Source: Hydrogenophaga taeniospiralis CCUG 15921 (GTDB lineage: Bacteria; Pseudomonadota; Gammaproteobacteria; Burkholderiales; Burkholderiaceae_C). Taken from it: a DNA stretch of 64,000 nucleotides. Position 1 is the first letter of the stretch. Every line of letters starts with the position of its first letter. This document shows, one piece after another, positions 1 to 7,949 of the stretch. Both the position numbers and the translations under genes were made by a program. The stretch lies in NCBI RefSeq assembly GCF_001592305.1, contig NZ_BCWR01000006.1:248001-312000 (forward strand). Reading direction: 5' to 3'. The notes under the pieces are model-generated. The model did not search any database, had not been told where the DNA came from, and was given only the letters and a program-made list of their open reading frames with translations.

Positions 1-403
1 CGCGGTAGGCCGAGAGCGTGCCCAGCGTGACCACGATGGGCGGCAGCGAGAACCGCATGATCAACCAGCCGTTGACCGCGCCCAGCAGCGCGCCCACCAC
101 GCAGGCCATGAGCAGCAGCGCGGGCAGCGGCATGCCCGGCCAGGCGCGCGCGGCCAGCGCGCAGAGCATGCCGGTGAGCGCGAGGTTGGACGCCACCGAG
201 AGGTCCACACCGCGCGTGAGCAGCACCAGCATCTGGCCCATGACCAGGATCACGAGGATGGCCGAATCGTTGCCGATGTCCAGCACGTTGCGCCAGCTCA
301 GGAACACCGGCGCGCGCCAGCCCACGGCCAGCACGATGAGCACGATGATGGCCGCGAGCAGCCACTCGCGGCGGCGTGTGTGAAAGTGGGAAGACAGGCT
401 CAT
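1..403 (-). CDS. rhaP: Rhamnose ABC transporter permease, N-terminal part (RhaP-like), cut by window edge
   Basis: This is an inner-membrane permease of the sugar (CUT2/RbsC-like) family, which would form the channel for rhamnose together with the ATPase next to it. The frame reads from ATG at 403 leftwards with no stop to base 1, about 134 residues. It begins MSLSSHFHTRRREW, followed by hydrophobic segments and the family-typical stretch GVDLSVASNLALTGM and a PPIVVTLGTLSAYR stretch at the edge. The start overlaps the stop of the upstream ATPase gene as ATGA, so the two are translationally coupled. In rhizobial rhamnose loci the gene after rhaT is rhaP; that order is the reason for choosing rhaP over rhaQ. 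The C-terminal half lies outside the window. Confidence 0.85.
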   Translation of the reverse strand, partial: MSLSSHFHTRRREWLLAAIIVLIVLAVGWRAPVFLSWRNVLDIGNDSAILVILVMGQMLVLLTRGVDLSVASNLALTGMLCALAARAWPGMPLPALLLMACVVGALLGAVNGWLIMRFSLPPIVVTLGTLSAYR

Positions 404-1971
404 GCGGCCATCTCCAGAACGTGTTGGTGGAGCGCCTCGGACTCGATGCCCGAGGCCGCGGCCACGATGGTTTCGGCGTCGGCCTGGCCCTGTTCGTAGG
501 TGGCTACCATGCGGCCCCGGCGCATGACCACGGTGCGGTGCGCAAGGTGCATCACCTCGGGCAGTTCGCTGGAGACCAAGATCACCGCCAGGCCCTGCGC
601 CACCATCTCGGCGATCAGCTGGTACACGGCCTGCTTGGCGCCCACGTCGATGCCCTTGGTGGGCTCGTCCAGGATCACGATGCGCGGGTTCAGCCCCAGC
701 CACTTGGCGATCACCACCTTCTGCTGGTTGCCGCCCGACAGCCCCGACAGCGGCGTGTCCTGGCTCTCGGTCTTGATGCGCAGGCGCGCGATCATGGACT
801 CGGCCAGCGCGGACTCGCGCGCCCTGGACAACCAGGGACCGCGCGCGAGCGACGCGGCGTTCGTGACCGGGCCGGCCAGGCCGGCGAGCGTGATGTTGTG
901 GCGCACCGAAAAGTCCAGGATGCCGCCCTGGCGCTGGCGCTCTTCGGGCACGTAGGCCAGACCGGCCGCGATGGCATCGGCCGGCTCGCGCACATTCAAC
1001 GCTTTTCCAGCGACGCGGATCTGGCCGCGCGCCTGCGGGTTCAGGCCCATCAGCGCGAGCATGGCTTCGCTGCGGCCCGCGCCGACCAGGCCGTAGAAGC
1101 CGAGGATTTCGCCAGCGCGCAGAGAAAAGCTCAGGTCGTCGAATTCGGTGGGGTGACTCAGACCCGATACCTCCAGCACCACGTCGCCCGCGCGGCGCGG
1201 GATGTGGGGGTAGATCTTTTCAATTTCCCGGCCCGCCATGAGCTTGACCAGCTCGCCCTCGTGGGCCTCGGCGATGCGGCCGTGGCCCACCGAGGCACCG
1301 TCGCGCAGCACCACGTAGCGGTCGGCAACGGCGAAGATTTCGTCGAACTTGTGGGTGATGAAGAGCACGGCCACGCCCTGCGCCTTCAGGCCCCGCACCA
1401 GGCCGTAGAAGTCGCGGATCTCGGCCTGCGAGAGCGCGGCGGTGGGTTCGTCGAGGATGACCACGCGCGCTTTTTGCGACAGCGCGCGGGCGATCTCGAT
1501 CAGGTGGCGCTGGGCCAGGCTCAATTGTTTGACCGGCGTGGTGGCGGCAAAGCCGGCGCCCACCTGGTCAAGCACGGTCTGGGCTTCGGTATTCATGCGC
1601 GCCCAGTCGATGAAGGACAGCGGCCCCAGCCGGCGCAGTGGCTGGCGGCCGATGAAGATGTTCTCGGCTGCGCTCAGCTCCTCGAACATCACGGTTTCCT
1701 GGTGCACGGCCACGATGCCGGCGGCCTGCGCGTCCTGCGCGCGGGCAAAGCGCACCGGCTGGCCGCCCAGCTCGATGCGGCCTTCGTCGGGCTGGTGCAC
1801 ACCCGTGAGCGTCTTGACCAGCGTGGACTTGCCGGCACCGTTTTCACCGATGAGCGCCAGCACTTCGCCCGGCACCAGGTCCAGGTCCACGCCCTTCAAG
1901 GCGTGGGTCGGTCCGAAGCGTTTGTGGATGCCGCGCAGCGAGAGCCACGCGGAGGGGGAATCAGGGTTCAT
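400..1971 (-). CDS. rhaT: Rhamnose/sugar ABC transporter, double ATP-binding protein RhaT
   Basis: Cytoplasmic ATPase that powers sugar import with the RhaP permease and RhaS receptor. The 523-residue length fits a tandem two-domain CUT2 ATPase. Domain 1 has Walker A GENGAGKST near residues 42-50 and Walker B VVILDEPTAAL. Domain 2 has a degenerate Walker A (GLVGAGRSE near 295), an intact LSGGNQQK signature and ILDEPTKGIDVG, as is usual for RbsA-type proteins. The start at 1971 precedes a normal ABC N-terminus. The gene ends in a 4-base ATGA overlap with rhaP. The assignment to rhamnose rather than another sugar comes from the flanking isomerase and aldolase. Confidence 0.93.
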   Translation of the reverse strand: MNPDSPSAWLSLRGIHKRFGPTHALKGVDLDLVPGEVLALIGENGAGKSTLVKTLTGVHQPDEGRIELGGQPVRFARAQDAQAAGIVAVHQETVMFEELSAAENIFIGRQPLRRLGPLSFIDWARMNTEAQTVLDQVGAGFAATTPVKQLSLAQRHLIEIARALSQKARVVILDEPTAALSQAEIRDFYGLVRGLKAQGVAVLFITHKFDEIFAVADRYVVLRDGASVGHGRIAEAHEGELVKLMAGREIEKIYPHIPRRAGDVVLEVSGLSHPTEFDDLSFSLRAGEILGFYGLVGAGRSEAMLALMGLNPQARGQIRVAGKALNVREPADAIAAGLAYVPEERQRQGGILDFSVRHNITLAGLAGPVTNAASLARGPWLSRARESALAESMIARLRIKTESQDTPLSGLSGGNQQKVVIAKWLGLNPRIVILDEPTKGIDVGAKQAVYQLIAEMVAQGLAVILVSSELPEVMHLAHRTVVMRRGRMVATYEQGQADAETIVAAASGIESEALHQHVLEMAA

Positions 1972-2107
1972 GGTGGCGCTGTGGAGACAAGAGGCTCGGC
2001 AAGAGTACGGCAGCTTCCCCCGCAGCGCCGTTACCGGCCATCAGGAGTCGAAGCTTGGGTTTTCCATGGCACCGGAGCGCCGCCCACACCGCATGAAGCG
2101 GTGCAGA

Positions 2108-2206
2108 CCCAGGGCACCGAGGAACCGGCTTTGCCGGGCCTCTGGTGCCGTCCCCCTCCCGCCGAAGGCGAGAGAGGGGGAAGACGCGAAGCGGCGCAGG
2201 GGGTGC
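2108..2206 (-). repeat. Dispersed C/G-rich 3'-end element, copy 1
   Basis: Starts right after the rhaS stop (gene sense). It shows the shared layout seen at many stop codons in this window: a C-run with CGCCGC...GCG, a CCCCC/GGGGG stem, and a CCCGGCAAAGCCGG hairpin. It probably folds as a multi-hairpin RNA that ends or protects the rhaS transcript inside the operon. The remaining bases up to the rhaT start show nothing else I recognise. Confidence 0.65.
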
Positions 2207-2207
2207 C

Positions 2208-3212
2208 TCAAAAAATCTTCGAAAACTTCTCGACGTTGGTCGCGTCGTAGGTGAAGGGCTCGGCCATCGCGGCTTCGCCGTTTTCATCCAGCGTGGCCTT
2301 GCCCACGCGGCCCAGCGAAATCACCTCGCCCTTGGTGCCCTTGACCGTGCCCTTCATGAAGGCGTGCACAGCGTGGATGGACGAGTAGCCCAGGTCGATC
2401 GGGTTCCAGATCGCGAAGGACTTCACCGCACCGCTCTGCACGTGGCCAGCCATCTCGGAGGGCAGGCCCAGGCCGGTCACGAAGATCTGGCCGACCTTCT
2501 TCTCGTCCTGCACGGCCTTGGCGGCCGCGGCGATGCCAACCGTGGTCGGCGCGACGATGGCCTTCAGGTTGGGGTAGCTCTTGAACAGGCCCTGTGCTTC
2601 GCGGTAGCTCTTGTCGGTCTGGTCGTCACCGTAGACCACGTTGACCAGCTTCAGACCCGCGTACTCGGGCTTGGCCAGCACCTTCTTCATCTCACCGATC
2701 CAGATGTTCTGGTTGGTGGCCTGCGCGGTGGCCGAGAGCACGGCGATCTCGCCCGTCTTGCCCACCACCTGCTCGCTCATCTTCACCAGCTTCTCGCCGA
2801 TGAGCGCGCTGTTCGAGGGGTTCAGCTGCATCAGGCGGCCTTCTTTTTTCACGCCCGAGTCGAACGAGATGACCTTGATGCCGCGGGCCATGGCTTTCTT
2901 GAGCGAGGGCACCAGCGCGTCTGGATCGTTGGCGGAAATCACGATGGCCTTGACGTTCTGTGCGATCAGCGAGTTGACGATCTCGATCTGCCCTTCTGCG
3001 GTCGCCTTGGCCGGGCCGGTGTAGATGATCTCCACGTCCTTGAGCTCCTTGGCGGCTTCGAGCGCGCCCTGGTGGGCGGCGTCAAAGAAGCCGTTGCCCA
3101 GGCTCTTGACCACGAGGGCGATCTTGTCGGCGGCGAAGGCCGGCTGGGCCAGGGCCAGCGCCAGGGCGGCAGCGGTCAGTGCGAAACGGGATTTTTTCAT
3201 GTATGTCTCCAA
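2208..3212 (-). CDS. rhaS: Rhamnose ABC transporter periplasmic substrate-binding protein RhaS
   Basis: Periplasmic sugar receptor of the type I (ribose-binding) fold, 334 residues. Residues 1-27 are a signal peptide (METYMKKSRFALTAAALALALAQPAFA, with KK at the start and AFA-A cleavage). The mature part reads DKIALVVKSLGNGFFDAAHQGALEAA, typical for this family, with VISANDPDALVP and ITFDSGV-like segments. A second in-frame ATG (residue 5, MKKSRF) is an alternative start. It lies between rhaI and rhaT on the same strand, separated from rhaI by a strong hairpin and from rhaT by a dispersed repeat, which fits a receptor being made in excess over the membrane parts. Confidence 0.93.
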   Translation of the reverse strand: METYMKKSRFALTAAALALALAQPAFAADKIALVVKSLGNGFFDAAHQGALEAAKELKDVEIIYTGPAKATAEGQIEIVNSLIAQNVKAIVISANDPDALVPSLKKAMARGIKVISFDSGVKKEGRLMQLNPSNSALIGEKLVKMSEQVVGKTGEIAVLSATAQATNQNIWIGEMKKVLAKPEYAGLKLVNVVYGDDQTDKSYREAQGLFKSYPNLKAIVAPTTVGIAAAAKAVQDEKKVGQIFVTGLGLPSEMAGHVQSGAVKSFAIWNPIDLGYSSIHAVHAFMKGTVKGTKGEVISLGRVGKATLDENGEAAMAEPFTYDATNVEKFSKIF

Positions 3213-3302
3213 AGGATGTCGTCGCGGTTGAAAAAGGCCGACCTGTCGGGGTCGTTGTCCTGCCGTCGGTGCTCAGAAACGCCAGCGGTCAAGATGGGTT
3301 GG

Positions 3303-3336
3303 CCGGCCGGGGCGGCTCGCACGCCGCCCCGGCCGG
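3303..3336 (-). terminator. Strong intra-operon hairpin between rhaI and rhaS
   Basis: CCGGCCGGGGCGGC pairs perfectly with its complement across a 6-base loop (TCGCAC), giving a 14-bp stem with no U-run. It sits in the 133-base gap between the rhaI stop and the rhaS start. It is more likely an mRNA-processing or partial-attenuation structure than a full terminator, because the operon appears to continue. Confidence 0.6.
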
Positions 3337-3345
3337 TGAAGGGGT

Positions 3346-4632
3346 TCACACGATGCCGCCGCCACCGCCCACGGCGGCCGGGCGCTCGCCGGCCACACGC
3401 TGGCGGTAGCCGCTGGCGCGGTAGGCGGCCACCGGGTCGATGGCGCCGCCCGCGTCCAGCCGAACGCGCTGCAGCAGCGGGGTCACGTCGGTCTGGAAGG
3501 CCTGCTTGAGCAGGTGCGTGGCGGTGAGCGCGTCGTTGGCTTCCTGCGCGGCGTCGAGCGCGGCGCGGTCCACCAGCAGGGCCTGCGCGTAGCTGCGCTG
3601 CACCTGGACGGCGCTGGTCATCAGGCTCTCGATGGGGTCGGTCACGTTGTGGCTCTGGTCCAGCATGTAGGCCGGGTCGAAGGGCACGCCCTCGTGCGCC
3701 GCGGCCACCAGCTCGTTGAACACCAGGAACAGGCGGTAGGGCGAGACGCTACCGGCGTCCAGATCGTCGTCGCCGTATTTGCTGTCGTTGAAGTGAAAGC
3801 CCGCGAGCTTGCCGGCGGCAATGAGCCGCGCGACGATGAGTTCGATGTTCACGTTGGGCGCGTGGTGGCCCAGGTCCACCAGGCACTGCGCCTTGGGGCC
3901 CAGGGTCTGCGCGGCCAGGAAGCTCGATCCCCAGTCCTGGATCACGGTGGCGTAGAAGGCCGGCTCGCAGATCTTGTGCTCCAGCATCATGCGCCAGTCG
4001 CCCGGCAGCGCGGCGTAGATCTGCTGCGCGCTTTCCAGGTAGCGGTCGAAGGCGCGGCGGAAGTGCTGCTGGCCGGGGAAGTTGCTGCCATCACCGACCC
4101 ACACCGTGAGCGCCTTGCTGCCCAGCGCCTGGCCGATGTCGATGCACTCCAGGTTGTGCGCCACGGCCTGGGCGCGGGTGGCCGCGTCGGTGTGGCTCAG
4201 GCTGCCGTACTTGTAGCTGTGGGCCTGGCCCGGCTGGTCGCTGAAGGTGTTGGAGTTCATGGCGTCGAACGCCAGGCCGGCGCTGGCCGCGGCCTGGCGC
4301 AGCTCGCCCCAGTCGCTGCACTTGTCCCAGGGGATGTGCAGGCTCACCGTGGGGGTGGCGCGTGCCAGTTGCTGGATCACGCCGCAGTCCTGCAGCTTGT
4401 CGAACACGTGTCGCGGCTCGCCCTGGCCGGGAAAGCGCGCGAAGCGTGTACCGCCGGTGCCCACGCCCCAGCTGGGGATGGCCACGCCGAAGGCCGCGAC
4501 CTGCTGACGCACGGTCTCGATGTCGATGTCGCGGCGCGCGAGTTGCTCGCCCAGGTGCTCGTAGTCGTGGTGCGCGTGGCGCGCCAGCGAGTAGTTGTGC
4601 GAGGCGAGAAAGCTGCTGTCGATGGTCTTCAT
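3346..4632 (-). CDS. rhaI: L-rhamnose isomerase, Pseudomonas/Rhizobium type (RhaI)
   Basis: Cytoplasmic metal-dependent TIM-barrel isomerase that turns L-rhamnose into L-rhamnulose. The 428 residues begin with the family pattern ALARRDIDIE-like (LARRDIDIETVRQQVAAFGVAIPSWGVGTGGTRF) and contain HIPWDKCSDW, LEHKICEPAFYATV, VDLGHHAPNVNIE and FHFNDSKYGDDDLDAG, which supply the Glu/Asp/His metal ligands. It is unlike the short E. coli RhaA and matches the P. stutzeri RhI group. ATG at 4632 follows AAGGAGACAAC. The C-terminal tail ends in a Gly run (AVGGGGGIV). It is cotranscribed with rhaD upstream and rhaS downstream. Confidence 0.92.
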   Translation of the reverse strand: MKTIDSSFLASHNYSLARHAHHDYEHLGEQLARRDIDIETVRQQVAAFGVAIPSWGVGTGGTRFARFPGQGEPRHVFDKLQDCGVIQQLARATPTVSLHIPWDKCSDWGELRQAAASAGLAFDAMNSNTFSDQPGQAHSYKYGSLSHTDAATRAQAVAHNLECIDIGQALGSKALTVWVGDGSNFPGQQHFRRAFDRYLESAQQIYAALPGDWRMMLEHKICEPAFYATVIQDWGSSFLAAQTLGPKAQCLVDLGHHAPNVNIELIVARLIAAGKLAGFHFNDSKYGDDDLDAGSVSPYRLFLVFNELVAAAHEGVPFDPAYMLDQSHNVTDPIESLMTSAVQVQRSYAQALLVDRAALDAAQEANDALTATHLLKQAFQTDVTPLLQRVRLDAGGAIDPVAAYRASGYRQRVAGERPAAVGGGGGIV

Positions 4633-4661
4633 GTTGTCTCCTTGTTGAGCGAGTGCCTGAG

Positions 4662-4733
4662 CACCCCTCTCGTCCGTGGACGCCGCGAAACCGGCTTCGC
4701 CGGGCCGCTGGCGTCGCCCCCTGGGGGGCGGGG
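4662..4733 (-). repeat. Dispersed C/G-rich 3'-end element, copy 2
   Basis: Lies directly after the rhaD stop and before the rhaI ribosome site. In gene sense it has CCCCCGCCCCCCAGGGGGCG and then CCCGGCGAAGCCGG, the same two hairpins as the other copies. It is therefore inside the rha operon. Confidence 0.65.
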
Positions 4734-4735
4734 GT

Positions 4736-6841
4736 TTACCTTGTAAAGGCGGCGAGGTTGCCGGCGTCCACGTTGAGAATGTTGCCGGTGCTCTTGGCGC
4801 TGAGGTCTTCGCAGGCGAAGAAGTAGGTGGCCTCGGCGATGTCTTCCGGGAACACGCTGCGCTTGAGCATGGAGCGGTCGCGGTAGAAGGCTTCGAGGTC
4901 GCCCTCGTCCACCTTGTTGGCCGCGGCGCGCTCTTCGCTCCACTTGCCGGTCCAGATCTTGGAGCCGCGGATGACCGCGTCGGGGTTGACCACGTTGGAT
5001 CGGATGCCCAGCGGCGCGCCTTCGAGCGCGAAGCTGCGGGACAGCTGGATCTCCGCGGCCTTGGCCGCGCAGTAGGCCGTGGCCTGGTTGCTCGCGACCA
5101 TGCCGTTCTTGCTGGCGATCATGACGATGGAGCCGCCCGTGCCCTGCGCCTTCATCAGCTTGAAGGCTTCGCGGGCCACCAGGAAATAGCCCGTGGCCAG
5201 GATGCTCTGGTTGCGGTTCCACAGCGCCAGCGTGGTTTCGTCGATGGGTGCGGCCGAGGCGATGCCGGCGTTGCTGACCAGGATGTCCACCCCGCCGAAC
5301 GCCAGCGCGGCGCGGCCGTAGGCGGCGATCACCGACGCCTCGTCGGTCACGTCGCAGCGCACACCGCGCACGTGGTCCTTGCCGTGGGCCTTGGCCAGGT
5401 CGGCGGTGACGCTGGCGAGCGCGTCCTCGTCGATGTCGGCCAGCACCACGCAGGCGCCCTCGGCCAGCATGCGCCGGGCAATCGCCTGGCCGATGCCACC
5501 GGCGCCGCCGGTGACCAGGGCGACCTTGCCCACCAGCGGCTTGGGCTTGGGCATGCGCTGCAGCTTGGCTTCTTCGAGCAGCCAGTATTCGATGTCAAAG
5601 GCTTCCTGTTCGGGCAGACCCACATACTGGTCCACCGCGTTGGCCTCGCGCATCACGTTGATGGCGTTCACATAGAACTCGCCGGCGATGCGGGCGGTGG
5701 CCTTGTCCTTGGCGATCGTCACCATGCCGATGCGCGGCAGCAGGATCACCACCGGGTTGGGGTCGCGCAGCGCCGGGCTGTTGGCGCGCTTGCAGCGCTC
5801 GTAATAAGCGGCGTAGTCGGCGCGGTAGGCGGTCAGCAGGTCGTCCAGCGCGGTCTTGAGCGCGGGGCCTTCGAGGGTGTAGACCGCCTCGGGCACGATC
5901 AGCGGACGGATCTTGGTGCGCAGGAAGTGGTCGGGGCAGGAGGTGCCGAGCGCGGCCAGCGGTTCGAGCTCGGCCGAGTTGACGAACTGCATCACCTCGG
6001 GCGAGGTGTTTACGTGCAGCAGCTTGGGGCTGCCCTGGGCGGCCAGGCCGCGCAGCACCGGCAGCACGCGCGCCAGCGTGGCCTCACTCGCCGCGCCGTC
6101 GAGCGTGTCGAAGCGTGTGCCGCCGAACACCTGCACCTGGCGGCGCTCGCGCTCCCGGGACAACCAGGCCTGTGCGCGCTCAATCAGGTCCACCGTGTTT
6201 TCGTAGCAGGCGCGGGACGATTCGCCCCAGCTGAACAGGCCGTGGCCGCCGAGCACGATGCCGCGCAGGCCGGGGTGCGCGGCGTTGTAGGCGGCCAGGC
6301 GCTGGCCCAGTTCGTAGCCCGGACGCAGCCAGGGCATCCAGCCCACGGTGCCCTCGTACACCTGGCGGGTGATCGCCTCGCCGTTGGCCATGGCCGCGAT
6401 CGCGATCACGGCGTCCGGGTGCATGTGGTCCACGTGTGCATAGGGCAGCGAGGAGTGCAGCGGGGTGTCGATGGAGGCCGCGCGGGCGTTGAGGTTGAAG
6501 GTGCAGTGCGGCAGGTAGCCCACCATCTCGTCTTCGTGCTCCAGGCCGCGGTACAGGCCCTTGAGCGCGCGCAGCTTGTCCATGTAGAGCGTGGAGAAGC
6601 CGTCGAGCTTCATGGAGCCCACGTCGCCGCCCGAGCCCTTGACCCAGAGCACTTCGGCGTCGGCGCCGCTCAGGGGGTCGCGCTGCCAGATCTTGGCCGA
6701 GGTGTTGCCCCCGCCGTAGTTGGTGATGCGCAGGTCCGAACCGAGCAGGTTGGAGCGGTACAGAAGCAGATGGGGCTGGTCCATGCCGGCGGTCGCGGCG
6801 TCGTCCCACTGGGGAAAGTCGGGGGGGGTGGCTGTGTTCAT
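4736..6841 (-). CDS. rhaD: Bifunctional rhamnulose-1-phosphate aldolase / short-chain dehydrogenase (RhaD type)
   Basis: A 701-residue fusion. The N-terminal part (about 1-420) is a class II aldolase: NYGGGNTSAK, VLWVKGSGGDVGSM, HVDHMHPDAVIAIA (zinc histidines), LGGHGLFSWG. The C-terminal part (about 440-701) is a Rossmann short-chain dehydrogenase with ALVTGGAGGIGQAIA, NAGIA and YCAAKAA (Tyr-x-x-x-Lys). The pair would split rhamnulose-1-phosphate into DHAP and L-lactaldehyde and oxidise or reduce the lactaldehyde; which direction is inference. It is the first gene of the minus-strand rha operon and is divergent from a LysR gene. No rhamnulokinase is visible here; it may lie beyond the left edge. 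Confidence 0.93.
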   Translation of the reverse strand: MNTATPPDFPQWDDAATAGMDQPHLLLYRSNLLGSDLRITNYGGGNTSAKIWQRDPLSGADAEVLWVKGSGGDVGSMKLDGFSTLYMDKLRALKGLYRGLEHEDEMVGYLPHCTFNLNARAASIDTPLHSSLPYAHVDHMHPDAVIAIAAMANGEAITRQVYEGTVGWMPWLRPGYELGQRLAAYNAAHPGLRGIVLGGHGLFSWGESSRACYENTVDLIERAQAWLSRERERRQVQVFGGTRFDTLDGAASEATLARVLPVLRGLAAQGSPKLLHVNTSPEVMQFVNSAELEPLAALGTSCPDHFLRTKIRPLIVPEAVYTLEGPALKTALDDLLTAYRADYAAYYERCKRANSPALRDPNPVVILLPRIGMVTIAKDKATARIAGEFYVNAINVMREANAVDQYVGLPEQEAFDIEYWLLEEAKLQRMPKPKPLVGKVALVTGGAGGIGQAIARRMLAEGACVVLADIDEDALASVTADLAKAHGKDHVRGVRCDVTDEASVIAAYGRAALAFGGVDILVSNAGIASAAPIDETTLALWNRNQSILATGYFLVAREAFKLMKAQGTGGSIVMIASKNGMVASNQATAYCAAKAAEIQLSRSFALEGAPLGIRSNVVNPDAVIRGSKIWTGKWSEERAAANKVDEGDLEAFYRDRSMLKRSVFPEDIAEATYFFACEDLSAKSTGNILNVDAGNLAAFTR

Positions 6842-6878
6842 GGAACGGGATGCTAGGCCGGTCCCTCGACCGCGGCTA

Positions 6879-6904
6879 TTGATGGAAATTTATCAAATCG
6901 ATAA
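6879..6904. promoter_or_regulatory. Probable LysR operator between rhaD and the LysR gene
   Basis: TTATC-AAATC-GATAA at 6890-6904 is a perfect 5-bp dyad that contains the T-N11-A core of LysR-type sites. It overlaps a second dyad, TTGAT-N8-ATCAA at 6879-6896. Both lie in the AT-rich centre of the 159-bp divergent intergenic space, the usual place for a LysR protein to control itself and the opposite operon. Confidence 0.65.
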
Positions 6905-7000
6905 CGAAGCCTTATATTCCAGCCCATGCCCCGCCGGCCACGGGTGGCGGGCGCGCTGCGGCGCTGTTTTTGTCCGGGAATGTCCTGAGGAGAAATCGAG

Positions 7001-7939
7001 ATGATGGAGTTGAAGGTCCGGCATTTGCGGGTATTCGAGGCGGTGGCCAGCTGCGGCAGCTTCTCGCGCGCGGCCGAACAGCTGGCGCTGACGCAGCCCG
7101 CCGTCTCGATGGTGGTGCGCCAGCTGGAACAGGAGCTGGGTACGGCCCTGTTCGACCCGACCGACCGCAAACGCCTGAGCGACGCCGGGCAGGAGCTGCT
7201 GGGGCACGCGCGCATCATCCTGGCGCAGGTGCGCGCGGCCGAAGAGGCGATGGCCTTCTACACCGAGAGCGGCAGCACCGAGGCCTCGCGTGGCCTGCGC
7301 GGGCTGCTGCACCTGGGCGTGGTGCAGACCGCCAACTACTTCGCGCCGCGCCTGCTCAGCGAGTTCCATCGGCGCCACCCCGACGTGCACCTCAGGCTCA
7401 CGGTGGCCAAGCGCTCGGAGATCCTGGCCATGCTGGCCGAGCGCCGGCTGGACATCGCCATCACCGGCTACCCGCCGTCCGAGGCCGACGTGGAGGCGCA
7501 CAGCTTCGCCCGCCACCCGCACTGCCTGGTGGCCTCGGTGAACCACCCGCTGGCCCGGCGCCACGGCCTGGACTGGGCCGACCTGCGCCGCGAGGACTTC
7601 ATCTTTCGCGAGCAGGGCTCATCGACCCGCGTGTTCCTGGAACAGCTGTTGCAGTCGCAATCGCTCCAGGTGCGACAAAGCCTGGAGCTCTCGGGCAACG
7701 AGACGGTGAAACACGCGGTGATGGAAGGCCTGGGCATCAGCTTCCTCTCGGCCCACGTGTTCCAGGTGGAGCTCGAAGCCGGCCGCATCGCCGTGCTGGA
7801 CCTGGCCGACATGCCCAAGTACATCGACTGGTGCTTCATCCACCGGCGCGACGTCACGCTCAATGGCGTCAACCAGGCGTTCAAGGACTTCGTGTTCGCG
7901 GAAGGGACGCGGATTGCGGCGTGTCTGGTGCGGGGGTGA
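7001..7939 (+). CDS. LysR-type transcriptional regulator, CbbR-like
   Basis: DNA-binding regulator of 312 residues. The N-terminal winged helix-turn-helix spans about residues 5-65 (LRVFEAVASCGSFSRAAEQLALTQPAVSMVVRQLEQELG). The effector domain follows (LGVVQTANYFAPRLLSEFHRRHPDV, GSSTRVFLEQ, SGNETVKHAVMEGLGISFLSAHVFQVEL), and this C-terminal pattern resembles CbbR-type regulators. It is divergent from rhaD with an operator in between, so it probably controls rhamnose use, although characterised rha loci use DeoR or AraC regulators. The start is the first of two adjacent ATGs behind GAGGAGAAATCGAG. The effector is unknown. Confidence 0.88.
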   Translation: MMELKVRHLRVFEAVASCGSFSRAAEQLALTQPAVSMVVRQLEQELGTALFDPTDRKRLSDAGQELLGHARIILAQVRAAEEAMAFYTESGSTEASRGLRGLLHLGVVQTANYFAPRLLSEFHRRHPDVHLRLTVAKRSEILAMLAERRLDIAITGYPPSEADVEAHSFARHPHCLVASVNHPLARRHGLDWADLRREDFIFREQGSSTRVFLEQLLQSQSLQVRQSLELSGNETVKHAVMEGLGISFLSAHVFQVELEAGRIAVLDLADMPKYIDWCFIHRRDVTLNGVNQAFKDFVFAEGTRIAACLVRG

Positions 7940-7949
7940 TCACGGCCCC

